Assembly (NCBI RefSeq): GCF_003987595.1
Contig: NZ_NGJZ01000004.1
Span: forward strand, 1-64,000
Reading direction: 5' to 3'
DNA length: 64,000 nucleotides
Source: Vagococcus entomophilus
Lineage (GTDB): Bacteria > Bacillota > Bacilli > Lactobacillales > Vagococcaceae
Part shown: one piece after another, positions 1 to 14,200 of the stretch
Numbering within the stretch: position 1 is the stretch's first letter
Layout: each line of letters starts with the position of its first letter
Made by a program: the position numbers and the translations under genes
Notes under the pieces: generated by a model
What the model saw: only the letters and a program-made list of their open reading frames with translations
The model's database searches: none
What the model was told of the DNA's origin: nothing

Positions 1-64
1 GACTTGCATGTATTAGGCACGCCGCCAGCGTTCGTCCTGAGCCAGGATCAAACTCTCATTAAAA
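1..64 (-). rRNA. rrs: 16S rRNA, 5' end only
   Basis: The reverse complement contains the universal 16S start (AGAGTTTGATCCTGGCTCAG) followed by the conserved ACGAACGCTGGCGGCGTG stretch. Only about the first 64 bases are inside the window; transcription runs leftward out of it. The exact mature 5' end is estimated. The leader on the right carries a box-like CTTTGAAAACTGAACAAAG segment near 195-213, typical of Firmicutes rrn leaders. Confidence 0.97.
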
Positions 65-238
65 GTTATGATAATGTCTTGCGACATTTAGCTCATTGTT
101 GTTTGCTAGCGAATTGACTTCACTAAAATTAAAAATGTTTGTTGTTTTTACAAGATGTAAAAACGCCCTACACATTTGGTTTGTCTTACTTTGTTCAGTT
201 TTCAAAGGTCTACTTCGTTGCGTTTCAGCAACTCATAT

Positions 239-267
239 ATCATAACAAGAAGTGAAATGTTTGTCAA
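239..267 (-). promoter_or_regulatory. rrn promoter, proximal
   Basis: On the minus strand there is TTGACA (262-267), a 17-base spacer and TATGAT (239-244), a near-consensus sigma-A promoter pointing into the 16S gene. Confidence 0.85.
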
Positions 268-343
268 CCTCTTTTTTGATATTTTTTTAAATCTTTCTGA
301 ATGAAATCAATCGTTTGCACGAGTTGTTTCTTTCAACTTTAGT

Positions 344-373
344 AGAATAACATAACAAGAATGTTCTTGTCAA
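344..373 (-). promoter_or_regulatory. rrn promoter, middle
   Basis: Minus-strand TTGACA (368-373) and TATTCT (344-349) with an 18-base spacer. It is the second of three stacked promoters reading into the rRNA operon and the weakest by -10 match. Confidence 0.65.
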
Positions 374-437
374 CACTTTTCTAAAAAAGTTTTTTTCGTT
401 GATTTAAAAAGGTTTAGCTGTCTTAACGACATGTATT

Positions 438-466
438 AATATACCAAGAGAAAGCCATTTCGTCAA
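438..466 (-). promoter_or_regulatory. rrn promoter, distal
   Basis: Minus-strand TTGACG (461-466), a 17-base spacer and TATATT (438-443). It completes a tandem array of three promoters spaced about 100 bases apart upstream of the 16S gene. The rest of the 65-600 interval is AT-rich leader with no coding sequence that I can see. Confidence 0.75.
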
Positions 467-600
467 CACAAATTTGCATATTTTTTTCAGTTTATACAAA
501 AACTATACATTGATAAAAAATGAACACCAATCATTCGTTTTTAACCCATTCATATCCTCTATCTATTAATTTTTCTGCTATGATATTCGTATAAAAATAA

Positions 601-625
601 GGGAAGCTAGTTGCTTCCCCTTTTT
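601..625 (-). terminator. Terminator after lysS
   Basis: GGGAAGC / GCTTCCC stem (601-607, 613-619) with a 5-base loop. On the minus strand it is followed by TTATTTTTAT. It lies directly after the lysS stop and separates it from the rrn promoters. Confidence 0.85.
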
Positions 626-3227
<2,602 letters not shown>

Positions 3228-3237
3228 TGCTTTCTCT

Positions 3238-4122
3238 CTACCCCTTTATTATTTCTTGTTTCAAATCTTCTAGTTCTTTCTCTGTATATAAGTACTTATT
3301 GCCACAAAAATGACAAACTGCTTCTGCCCCGTGATCTTCTTTTATCATCGAATCAATCTCTTTGACCCCCAATGTAATAATTGCAGAGGCAAATTTTTCT
3401 TTGGAGCAATCACATTTGAATTGAACGGGCATTTTATCTAAAATTTTAATGTTCTCCGCACCTAAAAGTCGCTCTAGAATTTGCTCTGGCGTTTCCCCTT
3501 TGTCCATCAACTTGGAAACCAGAGGAATCGTTGCGATTCTCTTTTCAACCTCCGCAAGCGTCTCATCCGTTGCTCCTGGCATTACCTGAATCATAAAGCC
3601 ACCAGAGGCCTTAATCGTTTCGTCAGTATCAACTAAAACACTTAATCCAACCGCTGAGGGAACTTGCTCAGAGTTCGCCATATAATAGGCAAAGTCTTCT
3701 CCTAACTCTCCTGAAACAAGGGGGACTTGACCAGTAAAGGGTTCTTTAAGTCCTAAATCTTTTGTCACACTCAAAATACCTTCTGTCCCCACTGCACCGC
3801 GTACATCAATTTTCCCTTTATTATTTAAAGGAAGGCTGACTTTAGGATTTTGGATATATCCTTTGACATTTCCACTACCATCACTGTCAACTACTATCGC
3901 TCCGCCAGGTCCATTCCCTTGAACTTTGACCGTTAGTTTGTCTTCTCCTTTTACTGTTGCACCAAGCAAAAGCGAAGCCACCATCGTTCTGCCAAGCGCT
4001 GCAGAAGAGGCGCTCCAAGTCTCATGCTTTTGTTGCGCTACTCCCACTGTATCTGTGGCACGAACAGCATACGCTCTAATTTGCCCTTCAAAGGCCAATG
4101 CTTTGATTAAATAATCGCTCAT
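3238..4122 (-). CDS. hslO: Hsp33 redox-regulated chaperone
   Basis: Cytosolic holdase activated by oxidative unfolding. The 294-aa length is typical. The C-terminal zinc centre is intact: a CxC pair (CDCSKEKF) and a CxxC pair (CHFCGNKY) form the redox switch. The ATG follows a clear AGAAGGAG ribosome site. It sits between ftsH and dusB; a hairpin in the ftsH-hslO gap may reduce read-through. Confidence 0.96.
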   Translation of the reverse strand: MSDYLIKALAFEGQIRAYAVRATDTVGVAQQKHETWSASSAALGRTMVASLLLGATVKGEDKLTVKVQGNGPGGAIVVDSDGSGNVKGYIQNPKVSLPLNNKGKIDVRGAVGTEGILSVTKDLGLKEPFTGQVPLVSGELGEDFAYYMANSEQVPSAVGLSVLVDTDETIKASGGFMIQVMPGATDETLAEVEKRIATIPLVSKLMDKGETPEQILERLLGAENIKILDKMPVQFKCDCSKEKFASAIITLGVKEIDSMIKEDHGAEAVCHFCGNKYLYTEKELEDLKQEIIKG

Positions 4123-4158
4123 CTATATTCTCCTTCTAATTTTCTCATGACATAATAT

Positions 4159-4187
4159 AAGGTGGGTTGCACGATGCAACCCACCTT
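4159..4187 (-). terminator. Strong hairpin between ftsH and hslO
   Basis: A perfect 13-bp stem (AAGGTGGGTTGCA with its complement) and a 3-base loop. There is no clear U-run on either side, so it may be a partial terminator, an attenuator or an mRNA-processing hairpin rather than a simple terminator. Confidence 0.5.
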
Positions 4188-4228
4188 AATCTTACAATAT
4201 TCTCTAGAAAGTTCAAACCTTTCAGCTT

Positions 4229-6280
4229 TTATTCTGTAGGTGTTTCCTTGCTATCTGAGTTTTCTTTTGTTTCTTTTGCTTCTTCTTGTTTTTCTTCTGC
4301 TTGCTTTTGAGCATCACGTTCATCCGCAGCTCTTTTCGCTTCTTCAAAAGTAGCAGCTTTTTCGCTAGGGAATTGATTTTCTGTTACATCTTTTGGCATT
4401 TCTCCAGTTTCAAACAATGATTTAATACTGCGTGCATCTAATGTCTCAAATTCTAGTAATTTTTCTGCAATTAATTGATGTTTTTCGTGATATTCTTCAA
4501 TAATTTCACGCGCTTTTGCGTGAGCTTTGTTTAGAATTGCCCGAACTTCTTCGTCAATTTGATAAGCAACTTGTTCAGAATAAGCTTTTGTTTGTCCATA
4601 ATCTCTACCGACAAATACTTGATGGTTTCCTTCATACTGAACCGGTCCTAATTTGTCACTCATCCCGTACTCTGTCACCATACTACGCGCCATTGCTGTT
4701 GCTTGCTCAAAATCATTACTTGCTCCTGTAGACTGCACATCAAAGATTACTTCTTCAGCAGTACGTCCACCAAGCAAGCCAACGATTTGTTGGAACATCT
4801 CGTCTTTTGTCATCAAGAAGCGATCCTCTTTGGGCAAGGCAATCATGTATCCGCCAGCACGTCCACGAGGAACAATTGTTACTTTGTGAACAACACGCGC
4901 ATCGCTTAGCACCAAACCACAGATTGTATGCCCCGCTTCATGATAAGCAACCATTTTGCGTTCTTTTTGACTGACAACACGATCTTTCTTAGCTGGACCT
5001 GCAATCACACGGTCTTCTGCTTCATCAATATCAGAAGCATCAATCTTTTTCTTGTTCCGACGAGCAGCCACTAACGCTGCTTCATTTAAAACATTTTCTA
5101 AGTCCGCTCCAGCAAACCCTGGTGTTTGTTGTGCAACCACTTTTAAATCAACATCGTCTGCTAATGGTTTATTTCTAGCATGTACTTTCAAAATGGCTTC
5201 ACGTCCTTTAACATCTGGACGTCCCACAAGAATTTGACGATCAAAACGACCTGGACGAAGTAACGCTGGATCTAATACATCAGAACGGTTCGTTGCAGCA
5301 ATGACAATAACTCCTTCATTTCCGCTAAATCCGTCCATTTCTACTAGCATTTGGTTAAGGGTTTGTTCACGTTCATCGTGTCCACCACCCATACCAGCAC
5401 CACGTTGGCGTCCAACCGCATCAATCTCATCAATAAAGATAATAGAAGGTGCATTTTTCTTAGCTGTTTCAAACAAGTCACGAACACGGCTTGCCCCAAC
5501 ACCGACAAACATCTCTACAAAGTCAGAACCTGAGATGGAATAAAAAGGCACACCCGCTTCACCAGCAACGGCTTTTGCAAGCAATGTTTTCCCAGTCCCT
5601 GGAGGACCCTCTAGTAGCACACCTGCTGGAATGCGCGCCCCTATCTCTAAGAAACGACGTGGATCTTTTAGGAACTCTACCACTTCTACTAATTCTTGTT
5701 TTTCTTCTTCTGCACCTGCTACATCGGAAAAACGAATTTTATTTGCTTTTTTATCTGCTTCTTTTGCTTTTGATTTTCCAAAGTTCATCACACGGCCATT
5801 ACCGCCACCTTGACCACCTTGGCCCATCATCATATAAAAGAAGAAAACTAAAATCACAATTGGGAGAAAACTAGCTATTAGCGAAATCCATAGTCCACTA
5901 TTAGACTCCGGCTTAATTGTGACATCTGTTTTGCTTTCTTTGGCCAACGCATTCACTTCGGCAAGGGTAGAATCATTGGGTAAAACAATTGTCGTAAATT
6001 TTGTCGTAGTGATTTCTGTACTACCTAAAATAGAAAGTCCATCACTTTTCACTTTTTGTTTTGAATTGTATTCACCACTAATTGTATACGCACCATTTGA
6101 AGGTTGAACACTAAACCCTTTCACTTTCCCTTCTTTTAATTGCTCACTAAATTTAGAGTAAGTAATGTCTGGTGATTGTGTATTATTTGGTCCAAAAACG
6201 AAGTAGACAACTAGCACCATGGCTAAGACTGCTAGCACATAGTAAAGACCGCTCTTCATTCCATTATTCTGTTTTTTCAT
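4229..6280 (-). CDS. ftsH: ATP-dependent membrane zinc protease FtsH
   Basis: Membrane-anchored AAA+ metalloprotease for quality control of membrane and regulatory proteins. The 683-aa protein has two membrane helices (about 11-29 and 130-151) flanking an extracytoplasmic domain, Walker A GPPGTGKT at 225-232, Walker B IIFIDEID at 280-287 and the zinc HEAGH motif at 447-451. The C-terminal tail is a charged Glu/Lys-rich stretch. The start follows GGAGG. It is immediately downstream of hpt, as in related genomes. Confidence 0.98.
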   Translation of the reverse strand: MKKQNNGMKSGLYYVLAVLAMVLVVYFVFGPNNTQSPDITYSKFSEQLKEGKVKGFSVQPSNGAYTISGEYNSKQKVKSDGLSILGSTEITTTKFTTIVLPNDSTLAEVNALAKESKTDVTIKPESNSGLWISLIASFLPIVILVFFFYMMMGQGGQGGGNGRVMNFGKSKAKEADKKANKIRFSDVAGAEEEKQELVEVVEFLKDPRRFLEIGARIPAGVLLEGPPGTGKTLLAKAVAGEAGVPFYSISGSDFVEMFVGVGASRVRDLFETAKKNAPSIIFIDEIDAVGRQRGAGMGGGHDEREQTLNQMLVEMDGFSGNEGVIVIAATNRSDVLDPALLRPGRFDRQILVGRPDVKGREAILKVHARNKPLADDVDLKVVAQQTPGFAGADLENVLNEAALVAARRNKKKIDASDIDEAEDRVIAGPAKKDRVVSQKERKMVAYHEAGHTICGLVLSDARVVHKVTIVPRGRAGGYMIALPKEDRFLMTKDEMFQQIVGLLGGRTAEEVIFDVQSTGASNDFEQATAMARSMVTEYGMSDKLGPVQYEGNHQVFVGRDYGQTKAYSEQVAYQIDEEVRAILNKAHAKAREIIEEYHEKHQLIAEKLLEFETLDARSIKSLFETGEMPKDVTENQFPSEKAATFEEAKRAADERDAQKQAEEKQEEAKETKENSDSKETPTE

Positions 6281-6358
6281 TTATGTCCTCCCTCTAAGCT
6301 ACAGATATATTTCCAATATATCCAACGCTAACATAATACCATACTTTTGTTATTTCTG

Positions 6359-6910
6359 TTACTCATTTGCTGTTTCATAAATTTCTGGTTTTAAAACGCC
6401 TACGTATGGTAAATTACGATACGCCTCAGCATAGTCAAGTCCATATCCCACAACGAATTCATTAGGAACATTAAAGCCTACATAATCTGCTTTAATATCC
6501 ACTAATCTGCCTTCCACTTTATCCAAAAGCGTTACAATCTGAACGGATTTTGCTTTACGATATTTAAACAGCTCCACCAAATATTTGAGAGTTTGACCAC
6601 TATCAATGATATCTTCGACAATTAATATGTCTCGACCTTCCACGTTTGTGTCTAAATCTTTTAAAATTTTTACTTCACCGGATGAAACTGTGCCAGTGCC
6701 ATAACTTGAAACATCCATAAAATCCATCTCTAACGGAATATTCATTGAACGGACAATGTCAGCCATGAAAGGAACTGCTCCTTTTAAGATTCCCACTACC
6801 AAAGGATTTACCCCTTGATACTTTTCGCCTAAAACTTGTCCCAATTCAGCTGTTTTTTTGGCAATATCTTCTTTTGAATAAATAATTTTTTTTATATCTT
6901 GATCTAACAT
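6359..6910 (-). CDS. hpt: Hypoxanthine phosphoribosyltransferase
   Basis: Purine salvage: converts hypoxanthine or guanine plus PRPP to IMP or GMP. The 183-aa length is usual. The PRPP-binding motif [10 protein letters not shown] is at 98-107 and the purine-binding [19 protein letters not shown] is near the C-terminus. It lies 18 bases after tilS, the classic tilS-hpt-ftsH arrangement. Confidence 0.97.
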   Translation of the reverse strand: MLDQDIKKIIYSKEDIAKKTAELGQVLGEKYQGVNPLVVGILKGAVPFMADIVRSMNIPLEMDFMDVSSYGTGTVSSGEVKILKDLDTNVEGRDILIVEDIIDSGQTLKYLVELFKYRKAKSVQIVTLLDKVEGRLVDIKADYVGFNVPNEFVVGYGLDYAEAYRNLPYVGVLKPEIYETANE

Positions 6911-6928
6911 ATTGTTCTCCTTCCAAAC

Positions 6929-8332
6929 TTACTCATTTTTAAAATAAATGAGTCTGTAATGTATTTTATCAGTTTCTTTCTCAATACTCAAATAGGATTT
7001 ACGAAAAGGGACTAACCACAAAATTTTGTCTAAATAATCTGTTACAACCCAAGACTGTAAGCGAAGTGTAGCTTCGATTTTTTGATCAATGAAAATACGC
7101 CTAATTTTCTTAGTATGTCCCCGCGCATCGATTACCATTTTGTCCCCAGGTTGACGTTTACGAACACAAAGTGGCAAGGGGATTTCACTAGAAATCACAC
7201 AGCTGTCTTGTTGCGTCCATCTTTTTAATTCTTCTGGCAACGCAATTGACTCCTGCTCTATAAATAAGCCCATCGCCTCATTCGAGGAAAGTTTGTGCCA
7301 TTGATTTTCATTTAGAAAAACCGGAGACTGAGATAGTGAGTCTTCTTCGACCTTTTGCTGCCTTAATTGCGCCGTTTGGTAACTTTTGACAAGTCGAAAG
7401 CCATGACTTAGATGCAACACTTTCTTCCCTTCATCTCCGAGTAGTAATGTTTGAACCTGCTTTATTGTAACAAAGTTTAATTTAGCTTTTCGAAGTAAGC
7501 CTTGTTTTTGAAATAATTCATAAAGTAAATAGTATTGTAAGCTTTTGGAACATTGTCGGAATTCTGCTAAGCGAATCTCCCAGACATCCTCTTCTGCTTG
7601 CTCAAAAACTGCTGAGAAGTGGGTGGCTACCACCTCACCAATCAAATCATTGGCCTCATTTATTTGTTCAGCTAAATGAGCTACTTGCGTCAAAAATTGA
7701 GGATTTTCTTTTTTCATAAGGGGGACCACTTCTTGCCTGATACGATTTCTAAAATAATCTGCTTGCAAATTGGTCGCATCTTCAAACCACATTAATTGAT
7801 TTTCCTTAGCATATTGTTTTATTTCACTTTTTGAAAAATGTAAAAATGGACGAATTAGCTTGTATCCACCAAATGCTCTTTCTGACTTTATGCCACGCAA
7901 ATTTTGTAAAAAGCCACCCTTGATCAGCCGCATAAGAACCGTTTCTGCTTGATCATCTGCATGATGTGCAGTGACTAAGCAGTCATAATTTTCATTATTT
8001 AAAAGCTCTAGGAAAAATTGATAACGAAACGCTCGTGCACGTGCCTCAACGTTCGTGCTAATTGTAGCTCCTTCCTCCCAACGGGTAGAAAAAAAAGGAA
8101 TTCCTCTTATCTGACAATAATCACGCAAAAAAACCTCTTCTTGATTTGACTCTTTTCTAAGCCCATGATTTACATGTGCCACGCCAAATTTCAAAGAAGA
8201 TTCACTAGAACATTTTTCAAACAAATTCAGCAATACCATGGAATCAACTCCACCAGAAACAGCTAGTAAAATCGTTTGATTTTCCAGTCGTTCTTTCTGA
8301 AATGATTGATAAAAAAATTGCTCAATATTCAT
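6929..8332 (-). CDS. tilS: tRNA(Ile)-lysidine synthase
   Basis: Modifies C34 of tRNA-Ile(CAU) to lysidine so that it reads AUA. The N-terminal PP-loop ATPase motif SGGVDS is at residues 26-31. At 467 aa it includes the accessory C-terminal domain (about 360-460) found in Bacillus-type enzymes. It is transcribed between the S1-domain gene and hpt. Confidence 0.95.
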   Translation of the reverse strand: MNIEQFFYQSFQKERLENQTILLAVSGGVDSMVLLNLFEKCSSESSLKFGVAHVNHGLRKESNQEEVFLRDYCQIRGIPFFSTRWEEGATISTNVEARARAFRYQFFLELLNNENYDCLVTAHHADDQAETVLMRLIKGGFLQNLRGIKSERAFGGYKLIRPFLHFSKSEIKQYAKENQLMWFEDATNLQADYFRNRIRQEVVPLMKKENPQFLTQVAHLAEQINEANDLIGEVVATHFSAVFEQAEEDVWEIRLAEFRQCSKSLQYYLLYELFQKQGLLRKAKLNFVTIKQVQTLLLGDEGKKVLHLSHGFRLVKSYQTAQLRQQKVEEDSLSQSPVFLNENQWHKLSSNEAMGLFIEQESIALPEELKRWTQQDSCVISSEIPLPLCVRKRQPGDKMVIDARGHTKKIRRIFIDQKIEATLRLQSWVVTDYLDKILWLVPFRKSYLSIEKETDKIHYRLIYFKNE

Positions 8333-8402
8333 CTGAGGATATCCTTTCTAAAAAATGAAAAAGGTTGGGACAATTGTCTACCAACCTTCATTTTATTTCA
8401 AA

Positions 8403-8834
8403 TTAATTGCGACGTCCGCCGCGTCCACCACGTTTTCCTTCAGTATTTCTTTTCAAAGAAGTCAAACGATCATCACTATCTTTCAAAAAAGAACTCATCA
8501 ACGAATCAAAATCTTGTTTTTTCGCTACTTGTGGAGCAGCTTTCTTTGGAGCAGAATGATGTGGTCGAGTATACTCTTTTTTTGGTCTTTCTTTTGTTTC
8601 TTCTAGTGTTCTACGAATTGATAATCCCACTTTGCCATCATCACCAACAGACATCACCTTGACTGTCACTTGATCTCCGACTGTTAAAACATCGTGAATA
8701 TCTTTTACATAACTATTTGAAACTTCACTAATATGAACCAACCCAGTTTTACCTTCTCCTAGATCGATAAAAGCACCAAAATTCGTGATACCCGAAACCT
8801 TTCCAGCGAGTTTTGCTCCTACTTCAATTGACAT
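8403..8834 (-). CDS. S1 RNA-binding domain protein (YabR-like)
   Basis: A single S1 domain (about residues 1-75: GKVSGITNFGAFIDLGEGKTGLVHISE) followed by a low-complexity basic tail ending in Gly/Arg repeats. This matches the 130-145-aa YabR-type S1 protein found next to divIC in Firmicutes. It presumably binds RNA or ribosomes; the precise role is not evident. Confidence 0.85.
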   Translation of the reverse strand: MSIEVGAKLAGKVSGITNFGAFIDLGEGKTGLVHISEVSNSYVKDIHDVLTVGDQVTVKVMSVGDDGKVGLSIRRTLEETKERPKKEYTRPHHSAPKKAAPQVAKKQDFDSLMSSFLKDSDDRLTSLKRNTEGKRGGRGGRRN

Positions 8835-8956
8835 AAACCAAATGCTCCTCCTTAAATCTTCCCTTTTATTCTTTCATTTTTTAAACCAGTTTATTACAAA
8901 CAGTCTCTGAATCGCTTCATTACACTGTTGTTATTACCTTTTACTGCATTGTTTTG

Positions 8957-9355
8957 CTACTTACTAGATTCGGTTTCATTTCCTTGAGGATAATTATACA
9001 CTTTTTCTCCATCTTTTGACAGATAGTATTTACTTCTTGCTAATTTTTCAACATATGATGTATCTTTCAGTAAATTTACTTCGTCCGTCAACTCTTTTTT
9101 TTGCGCTGCAGAAGTCTTCTGTTGTTTTAAAACAGTCTGTTTTTCTGCTTTTAAAGTTTGCAACTCTCTGTAATTTTTATAGATATTAATACTTGACACT
9201 AACAAAAAAATTGCCGCAATAACAAAAAGCAAGGACAGTCTACGACGACGAAAGACAAGTTGTTTCTGCGTTTTTTGAAAATGCTTCATTTGTTTTTTTG
9301 TATAATGATTGTCCAGAGAAGCAATATTCGAAACATTTTTTCTTGCTAACTTCAT
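8957..9355 (-). CDS. divIC: Septum formation protein DivIC/FtsB family
   Basis: A small bitopic division protein. The 132-aa sequence has a basic cytoplasmic N-terminus, one membrane helix (about 38-58, LLFVIAAIFLLVSSINIYKN) and an extracytoplasmic coiled coil (about 60-105) as expected for partners of FtsL and DivIB. It lies between rqcP and the S1 gene, a conserved arrangement. Confidence 0.9.
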   Translation of the reverse strand: MKLARKNVSNIASLDNHYTKKQMKHFQKTQKQLVFRRRRLSLLFVIAAIFLLVSSINIYKNYRELQTLKAEKQTVLKQQKTSAAQKKELTDEVNLLKDTSYVEKLARSKYYLSKDGEKVYNYPQGNETESSK

Positions 9356-9414
9356 CTTTAAAACTCCAATCTTTTTATTATTGTTCCTATTATACCAACT
9401 TAAAAAGCGATTGT

Positions 9415-9690
9415 CTAACCCAATTTTTCAAAGGAAGCATCCCGAGTTTCTTGGATAATTTTATACATATCCTTTGCATCTTCTTTTTTGGTAGATTCTT
9501 GTAGCTGTGTCACTTCGACTTCTAGCACTTTGTTGCCAAAAACAATTTTCAAATGATCCCCTACTTTGACATCAGTAGATGATTTTGCTAACTGCCCATT
9601 GATCTGAATTCTACCTTTATCTGCCACTTCTTTTGCTACAGTCCGACGTTTGATAATTCTTGACACTTTTAAATATTTATCTAATCTCAT
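9415..9690 (-). CDS. rqcP: RqcP-type S4 RNA-binding protein
   Basis: A small S4-domain protein ([21 protein letters not shown]) of the RqcP/YabO family, which assists RqcH in C-terminal tailing of stalled nascent chains on 50S subunits. The start at 9690 is preferred because GGAG lies six bases upstream; an upstream in-frame ATG at 9702 lacks such a site. It overlaps the end of the preceding flippase-like gene, indicating translational coupling. Confidence 0.9.
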   Translation of the reverse strand: MRLDKYLKVSRIIKRRTVAKEVADKGRIQINGQLAKSSTDVKVGDHLKIVFGNKVLEVEVTQLQESTKKEDAKDMYKIIQETRDASFEKLG

Positions 9691-11296
9691 GTTTTTCTCC
9701 ATTTCTATTTTTTAGTGATAGTAGTTTTTTTCCATAAGGTATCAACAACCATTCTCTTGTGCTAAACACTTTTAACTTTAAAATTGAAAGCAAAAAAATT
9801 GTTGCCCCAATCAAAACACCCATTAGAGCCAGGCATAGTGCAAACATTCGCTTGAGATTGACACCAAATAAATACCCCACTCCATTCTTGTATAAAACAA
9901 GGATTACTCCCATTATACCGATACATAGCAAGAGCTTCAAATAAAAAAATGCGCTAAACGTTGTCACTTTCCAAGAATATTTAAAACAAAGATGCAGTAC
10001 ACTCACACAACAAACTAGCCCTAATAGCGTAGAGGCACTAGCCCCGTTGATACCAAAATATTTTGTCAAAAGGACAATAGCCACTAGTTTTCCTAAAATC
10101 CCCAAAAAAGCTGCTATCAAAACTGGTTTCAGACAACTATAGCTTTGAAAAACGGTTTGATAAGCTTGAATCAGTGACATAAAAAAAACAGCAAAAACAA
10201 AAATCATTAAGGCAGTGTTTTGCGCCGTACTCCCAAAAAGCCCACGATTGACAAAAGGCAGTATACATGCAAGACCACACGAGGCGGCAAGACCCACAAC
10301 AAATGTCAAACGTAAATACAGGCTAGTTGCAAACAAAAATTTTTCTTTTCTTTTTGTCACATAGTACTTTGTTAGCACAGGTAAATAGACCGCCATCAAA
10401 GAAGTCGCAACTACTAGACCCAACTGGACTAAAGGCTGTCCTCGATCAAAGATTCCTTTCGTAACTTTCGCTTGAGTTTCTGACATACCTATACGTACCA
10501 GTAAATTCTTGATAAAAAAAGAATCAATCAATTGAAAAAGAATCAGATATGCGCTGTAAATGCAGACTACTCCACCCTCATAGCCAAACCTTTTGACATT
10601 ACGCACACTTTCTTTGAAAGACTGTTTACTCATTTTTGTAATTTTTGGCAAACGAATCTCTTTTTTTAGCTGTTTGCGACTATACACGACTAAAACCAGA
10701 TAAGCAGCCCCAATCCCAAGCACAGCACCTGAGATTGCCCACGTGCCCATTTGGTATAACGACATCCGAGTTTTTGTAAAGAAAAAGGCAGCCAGTAATA
10801 TTGTTGCGACACGAATAACTTGTTCCCAGAGCTGAGAAATCGCTGTAGGTGCCATTTGTAGCTCTCCTTGAAAGTACCCTCTGTATGTTGCGACAGCTGG
10901 TGCCAGCAAAAAAACAAAAGAAGTCATACGAATCAAGCTACTCAACTTAGCATCCCCCATTAATCGGGCTAAACACGTACCTCCAAAGAAAGTACCGAGG
11001 AACAAGCCTAAAGATAACACAACAAACAATGGATAGAATGTCTGAATTGCTTCTTCTTTTTCTAGTTGGTTGTCCTTTTCTGCAATGATTTTTGAAAAAA
11101 ACACAGGGATTCCAGACAAAGCAAGTGTCATGGCAATCCCATAAATAGGGTAAACTTGTTGATACACATAAAAGCCTTCGTCACCAACAAGGTTTTGAAA
11201 AGGAACACGGTAAATCGCACTTAAAATTTTGACGAGTAAAGAGGTAATCGTCAAAATCATGGTTCCCTTTGCTAATTTACTGGTTGTTTGTGTCAT
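9677..11296 (-). CDS. MOP-superfamily polysaccharide/lipid flippase
   Basis: About 539 aa with some 14 membrane segments, of the SpoVB/YabM polysaccharide-biosynthesis group (MOP exporters), whose members flip undecaprenyl-linked wall precursors or related lipids. The family start [28 protein letters not shown] is clear. The ATG at 11296 has GGAGAGG just upstream; the ATG at 11308 lies inside that site. It overlaps the 3' end of mfd by 20 bases. The exact substrate is unknown. Confidence 0.85.
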   Translation of the reverse strand: MTQTTSKLAKGTMILTITSLLVKILSAIYRVPFQNLVGDEGFYVYQQVYPIYGIAMTLALSGIPVFFSKIIAEKDNQLEKEEAIQTFYPLFVVLSLGLFLGTFFGGTCLARLMGDAKLSSLIRMTSFVFLLAPAVATYRGYFQGELQMAPTAISQLWEQVIRVATILLAAFFFTKTRMSLYQMGTWAISGAVLGIGAAYLVLVVYSRKQLKKEIRLPKITKMSKQSFKESVRNVKRFGYEGGVVCIYSAYLILFQLIDSFFIKNLLVRIGMSETQAKVTKGIFDRGQPLVQLGLVVATSLMAVYLPVLTKYYVTKRKEKFLFATSLYLRLTFVVGLAASCGLACILPFVNRGLFGSTAQNTALMIFVFAVFFMSLIQAYQTVFQSYSCLKPVLIAAFLGILGKLVAIVLLTKYFGINGASASTLLGLVCCVSVLHLCFKYSWKVTTFSAFFYLKLLLCIGIMGVILVLYKNGVGYLFGVNLKRMFALCLALMGVLIGATIFLLSILKLKVFSTREWLLIPYGKKLLSLKNRNGEKHEIR

Positions 11297-14200
11297 CGGC
11301 CTCTCCATTTTCAGTTGAGTGGGAGGAAGCGTTCATTTGATATTTCTGCTTGCGCAAAGCTGAAACAAACTGAACAATTTCGTTGAGCCAAATGGCCTCA
11401 TCCATATTTTTTTCGATGCGCAAATGAACGAGGATTTTGTCCCCATCCATGCCTAAATCTGCTTTAAGCTTGGTACTAGATAGCGCCTCAAAGATTTGTT
11501 CAACATTATAAGCATATCGTCCAGTTTTGCTAATTGTAAAGCTGATTTTTTGTTGCTTACGACGGATACTTTCAATCATCGCCGCTTCGCTATGCATCTT
11601 GATTAACCCAATCGTTAGCAAATGTGCAACCTGATCTGGGTACTCGCCAAAACGGTCCAAAAGATCACTTTCAATCTCTTCATACATTTCTTCATTTTCC
11701 AACTGGCGGATTCGCTTATAAATTTCGATTTTTTGGCGTTCATCTTGAATATAGGTATTTGGTAAATAGGCATCTACTTCCAAATCAATTTCTACAACTG
11801 TTTTTTGTTTTTCCGGTGCGACTCCTTGTTTTCTAGCAACCGCTTCATTTAACATCTGTGTATACATATCAAATCCTACCGAGTCAATGAAGCCGTGCTG
11901 TTGAGCCCCTAAAAGATTTCCTGCACCACGAATAGACAAATCCCGCATGGCAATTTTAAAGCCCGATCCCAACTCAGTAAAGTCTTTGATTGCTTGAAGT
12001 CTCTTCTCACTGACCTCAGTCAAAATCTTTTGTGGCTCGTACATAAAATAAGCATACGCAATTCGATTACTCCGTCCGACACGTCCTCTTAATTGATACA
12101 ACTGGGAAAGTCCCATATAATCTGCATTTTCAACAAATAATGTGTTCGCGTTTGGAATATCGACCCCTGTTTCTATAATTGTTGTCGTGACCAGAATGTC
12201 GTATTCTCCACTAATAAAGTCAAATAGTACATTTTCAAGTTGAATTTCCGTCATTTGTCCATGCGCATGTGCAATTCTTGCTTCTGGTACAAGTTCTTGC
12301 AGCTCATCCACTTTTTGAATAATTGTATCCACTCGGTTATGCAGATAAAAAATTTGGCCACCTCGTGCTATTTCACGTTCAATGCCTTCCCGAACAGCTC
12401 CAACATTTTTTTCCATTACATAGGTTTGAATTGGATACCGGTTAGCTGGTGGGGTCTCAATTACAGACAAATCTCGGACTCCTAGCATTGACATGTGTAA
12501 GGTTCTTGGGATTGGCGTAGCAGTGAGTGTTAGCACATCCACTTGTGCGCGTAGTTGCTTCAAGCGCTCTTTATGCTTGACGCCAAAACGTTGTTCCTCA
12601 TCGATAACGAGTAACCCTAAATCCTGAAACTCAATATCTTGTGAGAGCAAACGATGGGTACCCACGACTATATCAATTTGTCCTTTTTTAAGACCTTCAA
12701 TCGTTTCTTTTTGTTGTTTTCTCGTACGGAAACGGCTCATTAAACCGACTGATATCGGAAAAGCAGCAAATCTGTCGACCATTGTCTCGTAGTGTTGTTG
12801 GGCTAAGATGGTTGTTGGCACTAAAAATGCGACTTGTTTTCCATCTTGGATTGCCTTAAAAGCTGCCCGTAACGCCACTTCCGTTTTTCCGTATCCGACA
12901 TCCCCGACAAGCAATCGATCCATTGATTTTTCTTTTTCCATATCTTTCTTAATCTCAACTGTACTACGCAGTTGATCTTCTGTTTCACTATATGGAAAAG
13001 CATCCTCAAATTCTTTTTGATACGCATCATCGGGTGAAAAAGCGTACCCTCTTTCTGCTTCTCTTTGCGCATAAAGCTTAATTAAGTCATCTGCAATATC
13101 CTCAATTTTAGCTGAAACTTTTTTCTTTGTTTTGCTCCATTCACTCCCACCTAGTTTGTTAATTCTAGGCGACTTAGATTCAGAAGCAACATATTTTTGA
13201 ATAAGATCTAGCTGTGTCACTGGAATAAACAATTTGTCATTATTTTGGTAAAGAATCGTCATGTAGTCCTGATGAACCCCGTCAACTTCTAAAGTTTCCA
13301 TGCCGATGTATTGACCAATCCCGTGATTTGCATGCACAACGTAGTCTCCTGGTTTGAGCTCGTTGTAATCTTTTAGCCGTTCTGCATTAGAGATGCTCGT
13401 CTTACGCGCTCTTTTTTTGGTAGTCGTATGCAAGATTTCTTTTTCTGTTACAACAACTAATCGCTCTTTTGGAAGCTCAAACCCTGCTTGCAACTGTCCC
13501 ATTACAATCTGCAGTTGCCCAGGAATAAGCGTCCCTGCATGATTCACAACCGTACGAATCTCCGCATCAATAAATAATTCTTCCATTTTTTTACTACGCT
13601 CTGCATTTGGCACTAAGACAACCACTGTTTGCTTTTGCTTATGCCATCTATCCGTTTCCGCTTTTAATAAGGGAAGCTGACCAAAAAACTGTTGCATCGC
13701 ACGGTACTCAAAGGTATAGATTCCTTGAAAACGTAGATTTCCCATTCCCTTTTGGAACAATGAAAAATACGTAATCGGTTGTTGCACTTGTTTAAACGTT
13801 TTTCGCATATCTGCTGCTAAACAAAGATTTGGAATAATTCTTTGTTCTTCAAGTTTTTGCACCATCCATTCAGCTTCATCTTTCGCCAACTCACGTTCAC
13901 TTTCCATTAAACGGCTATAATCATCCACAAAAACGTAGCCTGATTCAGCTAGGTAATCAAAAATGGTGAATTTTTCCTTGTATAAAATATCCGCAAAATA
14001 GCGCATTTCTTCTGTATAGTTTCCTAAAGTCCATTCATCAGTGAGCCCCTCGAAATAACTTTCAACAAACGCTTGTTGTGTTTGATCAGAGATTTTTGAG
14101 CAATATTCCTTGGTACGCTCTGCTAATTTTTTTGCCCCCTCTTGCAACTGTTCCTCAGTAAAAAATAAGTCTTTAGCTGGAGAGATCATCGCTGAATCAA